A DNA stretch of 64,000 nucleotides from NCBI GenBank assembly GCA_964586225.1, contig CAZPHD010000009.1:1-64000 (forward strand), given 5' to 3'. Below, piece by piece: positions 61,020 through 64,000 of this stretch; position 1 is the stretch's first letter; every line of letters begins with the position of its first letter. Below the pieces are notes generated by a model. It was given only the letters and a program-made list of their open reading frames with translations, searched no databases and was not told the DNA's origin. Origin of the DNA: JANJUB01 sp964586225. GTDB taxonomy: Bacteria > Armatimonadota > Fimbriimonadia > Fimbriimonadales > Fimbriimonadaceae. The position numbers were made by a program, and so were the translations under genes.

Positions 61020-62504
61020 CTAGAGCTCATAAATCGCGCGATACTTGGCATCCAATCCCGCGAGGTAATCCTCGGCGCCCATCGGCTTACCGGTCACCCG
61101 CATCACCAACTCCTTTGGCGCATACTTGCGACCCTGCCGATAAACCTTCTCTTGAAGCCATCCAAGAATCGGCGCGAACTCGCCGCGGGCGATCATGCCG
61201 TCCACATCGCCGAGATCCGCGACCAGCTTGTTCCAGATCTGGTAGCTGAGGAGGTTGCCCATCGAATAGGTTGGGAAGTAGCCGATGGCCCCCATGGACC
61301 AGTGCACATCCTGCAGGCAGCCTTCCGAATCGGTCTTGGGCCGCACGCCGAGATACGCCTCGTACTTCGCGTTCCAAGCTTCCGGCATGTCGGCCACGGC
61401 GAGCTTCCCGGTCAACACATCGCACTCGATTTCGAACCGAACAAGCACATGCAGATTGTAGGTCACCTCATCCGCTTCAACTCGAATGAACGACGGCTCA
61501 ACCTTGTTGATCATGCGATACCAGTCGTCGAGTGAGAGGTCGGCAAGCGTCGGGAACTTCGCCTGGAGGTCGGGCAGGAACCGCTGCCAAAACGCCTTCG
61601 AGCGGCCGACGATGTTCTCCCAGGTGCGGCTCTGGCTCTCGTGGATGCCAAGCGAAACGCCGCCCGCGAGCGCGGTGCGATCCCACGCGTCTGGACTGCC
61701 CTGCTCATACATCCCATGCCCGGCCTCGTGGAGCGAGCCGAAGATCGCCGAGCCAATGTAGTCCTTGTACCGCGTGGTGAGGCGGACGTCTCCGATCGCG
61801 AACGTCGTGCAGAACGGGTGGGGCGCGGTGTCTTGTCGGCCGCGGTCGAAGTTAAATCCGATCGCTTTGACGATATGCTCGGTAAAGTCGCTCTGCGCCT
61901 GCGTCGGCCATTCGCCATAGAGCCGGGAATCGTCAATCGATCGGCCTCGCTCTTTGATCGCCTTGACAAGATCGACGTTCGGACCCTTCAGGGCGTCAAA
62001 CATGCGCACGCAATCGGCGGCGGTGGCACCTTCCTCATATTGGTCAAGGAGCGCATCGTAGATGTGGTCGGTATAGCCGAGGTATTCGGCCTCCTGCCGG
62101 GCGATGTCGAACATGCGCTCTAGGGTCGGCGCAAATCCGGCGAAGTTGTTCTCCGCGCGAGCCTTCACCCAGTCCTCGTGGGCGATTGCCGACAGGCGCG
62201 TTTTCTCGGCAACAAAGTCGGCGGGAAGCTTGGTCTTTAGGTCGTAATCTCGTTGGAGCACACGCACCATGGCGATGTCATCTTCGCTGTTGGCTTCGCC
62301 CTTGGCCTGCTGAACGAGTCGCCCGAAGGTGTCGTCGGTGCTGAGCTCGTGGGCCATCCGGCTGAGAATTCCAACGTGCTCGGCGCGCGCTCCTGCCGCC
62401 CCTCGGGGCATGTAGGTTTGCTGGTCCCAGTCCATGATGGCGATGGCGGACGAGAGGGCGTTGATGTCGCTGTAGCGGGCCTTCAGATCGTTCAGGGCAG
62501 ACAT
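61020..62504 (-). CDS. Carboxypeptidase M32 (thermostable carboxypeptidase 1-like)
   Basis: A 494-residue zinc carboxypeptidase. The M32 hallmarks are all present: AIMDWDQQTYMPRGAAGAR, DVRLTTRY, HEAGHGMYEQG (HExxH at about 257-261), GIHESQSRTWEN, and VTYNLHVLVRFEIE. The enzyme removes C-terminal residues in the cytoplasm. ATG 62504 is taken as the start; frame sequence further upstream belongs to a repeat (62528-62637). Confidence 0.95.
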   Translation of the reverse strand: MSALNDLKARYSDINALSSAIAIMDWDQQTYMPRGAAGARAEHVGILSRMAHELSTDDTFGRLVQQAKGEANSEDDIAMVRVLQRDYDLKTKLPADFVAEKTRLSAIAHEDWVKARAENNFAGFAPTLERMFDIARQEAEYLGYTDHIYDALLDQYEEGATAADCVRMFDALKGPNVDLVKAIKERGRSIDDSRLYGEWPTQAQSDFTEHIVKAIGFNFDRGRQDTAPHPFCTTFAIGDVRLTTRYKDYIGSAIFGSLHEAGHGMYEQGSPDAWDRTALAGGVSLGIHESQSRTWENIVGRSKAFWQRFLPDLQAKFPTLADLSLDDWYRMINKVEPSFIRVEADEVTYNLHVLVRFEIECDVLTGKLAVADMPEAWNAKYEAYLGVRPKTDSEGCLQDVHWSMGAIGYFPTYSMGNLLSYQIWNKLVADLGDVDGMIARGEFAPILGWLQEKVYRQGRKYAPKELVMRVTGKPMGAEDYLAGLDAKYRAIYEL

Positions 62505-62527
62505 GGTCAAGAGTTTACCGGTGGCGC

Positions 62528-62637
62528 ACGGTTTGTTCGGGTTAGCGCGGGTTTGCTCGGGTTGGTTAGGGGGTTCAGGATCGAGTCCGAGCCCATCCGA
62601 GCCAATCCGAACCCATCCGAGCCAACCGAGCCTGCCA
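62528..62637. repeat. Pentanucleotide inverted repeat before tRNA-Thr
   Basis: The left arm (about 62528-62580) is built from ggttt/gttcg/ggtta/gcgcg steps, the right arm (about 62581-62637) from atccg/agccc/aaccc steps. The arms are largely complementary. Same family as 27431-27566. Confidence 0.75.
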
Positions 62638-62676
62638 CTCCAGGCCATCCGCCGCGTGTGTCATAATTATGGTCGC

Positions 62677-62751
62677 GCCGACGTAGCTCAGTGGTAGAGC
62701 AGCTGTTTCGTAAACAGCAGGTCACCGGTTCGAATCTGGTCGTCGGCTCCA
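62677..62751 (+). tRNA. tRNA-Thr (CGT)
   Basis: Acceptor GCCGACG/CGTCGGC, D stem GCTC/GAGC, anticodon stem GCTGT/ACAGC around TTCGTAA (anticodon CGT), T arm ACCGG-TTCGAAT-CTGGT, discriminator T and CCA encoded at 62749-62751. Confidence 0.96.
62725..62751 (+). other. Probable attachment site in the tRNA-Thr 3' end
   Basis: The stop of the integrase gene is only 12 nt from the tRNA 3' end. Tyrosine recombinases commonly use tRNA T-arm/3' sequence as attB. The repeat that would mark the other end of the element lies outside the window, so the limits are inferred. Confidence 0.5.
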
Positions 62752-62763
62752 GTTCATTTGAAC

Positions 62764-63786
62764 CTAAGCATTTTTGGCACCCTTGGAGCGAAGTTTATGC
62801 TTGGGATTTATACTTCTCTGCAATCGCTCACGTTCCACATGGATGTAGTGCATCTCCGTTGTGCGGGTGTCGGTGTGGCGCATCAGCCGTCGTAGCGTGT
62901 CCTTGTCGATCCGCTGGGCGAGCTCTGAGGCGAACAAGCCACGCAGGTCGTAGACCGGGCAGCGAGGGACCCCAGCGGCATCACATGCCTCGTGCCAGAC
63001 CGACGTGAGTGTCCGAGGATTCCAAGGTTGGCCGTCAGGGTTTGGGAACACATAGATCGAAGTTCTCGGCAGTTTCGCAAGGATGTTCTCGCAGAGCTCG
63101 GGCATCGGGACGGGTTGACGGCCCATTGCCGTCTTGGACGCACTGAGTGTGATCCAGCCATCCTCGATCTCCGACCACATCAGATTGAGCGCCTCGGCCT
63201 TCCGCAAGCCCATGTGGCGCATGAACCTCAAGATGGGGACAAAGCGAGCGTCGGCGTGTTGGATCACCTTCTCGGCATCCGCGCTGGTGATGACCTGCCT
63301 GGATTCGGGCGTGTAAGGGATCGGGTCGGCCAGTTCGAACGGGTTGCGCGTCGCCCATCCACATTTAAGGGCATAGCGGTAGAACGCGCGGCCGACGTCG
63401 CGGGTCAGCTTGGCGGTGCGGGCGTGTTCGATCTTGGCGAGCTGGCGATCAACGATGATGGGCTCTAGTTTGTCGATGCGCTGAGTGCCGAACAGCTTCT
63501 TGATGTAGGACTCGCCGACCCACTTGTAAGAACGGAGCGTCGAATCTCGCAGCTTGTTCTCTTTAGACTCGTACCAGATGTCGAACGCCTGGGCGATCTT
63601 CATTCCGGGAGCGGGCATCTTTCGAACTTCGCCTTCCTTGTGGGCAGCGACTCGGCTCCAAAAGTCGGATGTAGATTCCCCTTTGCGCTGCACAAGAACG
63701 TGACGCATGCCTCCGACGGTGATTTGGGTTCGAAGTCGCCCGTCTGCGAGCTTGGTGCCGGTGTTCTTGGGTCGAATGAAGCTCAT
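62764..63786 (-). CDS. Tyrosine recombinase / integrase
   Basis: A 340-residue integrase. An N-terminal SAM-like DNA-binding region (AFDIWYESKENKLRDSTLRSYK) precedes the catalytic domain: Arg I in MGLRKAEALNLMWSE, box II YDLRGLFASELAQ (Tyr replaces the usual His of HxxR), HTDTRTTEMHYIH with the catalytic Tyr near residue 312. ATG 63786 is supported by AGGA upstream. It points toward tRNA-Thr and adjoins it, as in tRNA-integrated elements, and diverges from the gene starting at 63977. Confidence 0.9.
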   Translation of the reverse strand: MSFIRPKNTGTKLADGRLRTQITVGGMRHVLVQRKGESTSDFWSRVAAHKEGEVRKMPAPGMKIAQAFDIWYESKENKLRDSTLRSYKWVGESYIKKLFGTQRIDKLEPIIVDRQLAKIEHARTAKLTRDVGRAFYRYALKCGWATRNPFELADPIPYTPESRQVITSADAEKVIQHADARFVPILRFMRHMGLRKAEALNLMWSEIEDGWITLSASKTAMGRQPVPMPELCENILAKLPRTSIYVFPNPDGQPWNPRTLTSVWHEACDAAGVPRCPVYDLRGLFASELAQRIDKDTLRRLMRHTDTRTTEMHYIHVERERLQRSINPKHKLRSKGAKNA

Positions 63787-63976
63787 TGGGATGTTCCTGA
63801 ATCGCGGCTCAAGGGCGACGATCTTGGCGTGGCTTGCGATGGACAGTGCGCCTGACGTTGAGCCGTGATCTTCCGCACTTCGGCGTGTCGATGAGAAAAA
63901 TTCTGACACATCACCCACGCGACGCAACTTGACGTGTATGGTCGAATCAAGACACCAAGGAGGTGAAAGGACACAC

Positions 63977-64000
63977 ATGGAAAGAGCGTTCTACAAGATT
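63977..64000 (+). CDS. Start of an element gene, continues beyond window
   Basis: ATG 63977 opens a frame reading MERAFYKI at the window edge, preceded by an excellent ribosome-binding site (AAGGAGG 63957-63963 plus a second AAAGG). Divergent from the integrase, 190 nt away, so a regulator or excisionase of the element is a fair guess; too short to identify. Confidence 0.5.

Overview
The window is about 61-62% GC, densely packed and bacterial. Several things point to Armatimonadota (Fimbriimonadia-like), with Planctomycetota as second choice: a PEP-CTERM protein, H-X9-DG pilin-like proteins, a DUF1800/DUF1501 pair, an ARC/Mpa-type ring ATPase outside Actinobacteria, many secreted glycosidases, and many start codons lying 5-9 nt after a -10-like box (leaderless style). 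This assignment is inference. A run of 10 N inside dnaE shows that the contig is scaffolded.

Layout. 1-4216: a truncated DUF5703 glycosidase, a PEP-CTERM surface protein and a Gfo/Idh/MocA dehydrogenase. 4399-8205: an accessory block with a BglII/BstYI-like restriction endonuclease (one frameshift), an MT-A70 adenine methyltransferase, a remarkable 21-bp-phased array (5925-6209), an FN3-like protein, and a two-gene unit with a HEPN RNase-like protein. 8299-20327: an MFS transporter, a helical secreted protein, dnaE, a lactate/malate dehydrogenase, a secreted protease, a lipoprotein, pnp and rpsO. 20498-23635: the DUF1501/DUF1800 operon. 23733-29334: the ARC ATPase, a CapD-like nucleotide-sugar enzyme, frr and homogentisate dioxygenase. 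29377-40610: tRNA-Arg, pilin-like genes, DUF72, a GH78 rhamnosidase, a sugar isomerase, an MBL hydrolase with a DnaA-N-like partner, a CPA2 antiporter and a PhyH dioxygenase. 40683-49122: tRNA-Asn and a six-gene heavy-metal-type RND efflux operon with His-rich accessory proteins. 49191-54908: an isomerase, a second PhyH protein, a large lipoprotein, an MFS transporter, a second 21-bp array and tandem ClpS paralogues. 54928-62504: an ALDH16-type dehydrogenase, a clan-D-like glycosidase, a secreted cyclophilin, a GspF/PilC protein and an M32 carboxypeptidase. 62677-64000: tRNA-Thr with a tyrosine recombinase against its 3' end, the edge of an integrated element that continues past the window.

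Function. Glycosidases (DUF5703, GH78, clan D), a sugar isomerase and a Gfo/Idh dehydrogenase suggest a polysaccharide-degrading lifestyle. Homogentisate dioxygenase and a CHMI-like isomerase suggest aromatic catabolism. The R-M and HEPN genes form a small defence block. The RND operon exports metals.

The least explained part is the intergenic DNA. There are two arrays of 21-bp period. One has an invariant 6-bp core, unrelated 15-bp spacers and a single point where core orientation flips. Several other intergenic repeats are built from 5- or 7-nt units laid out as inverted arms.
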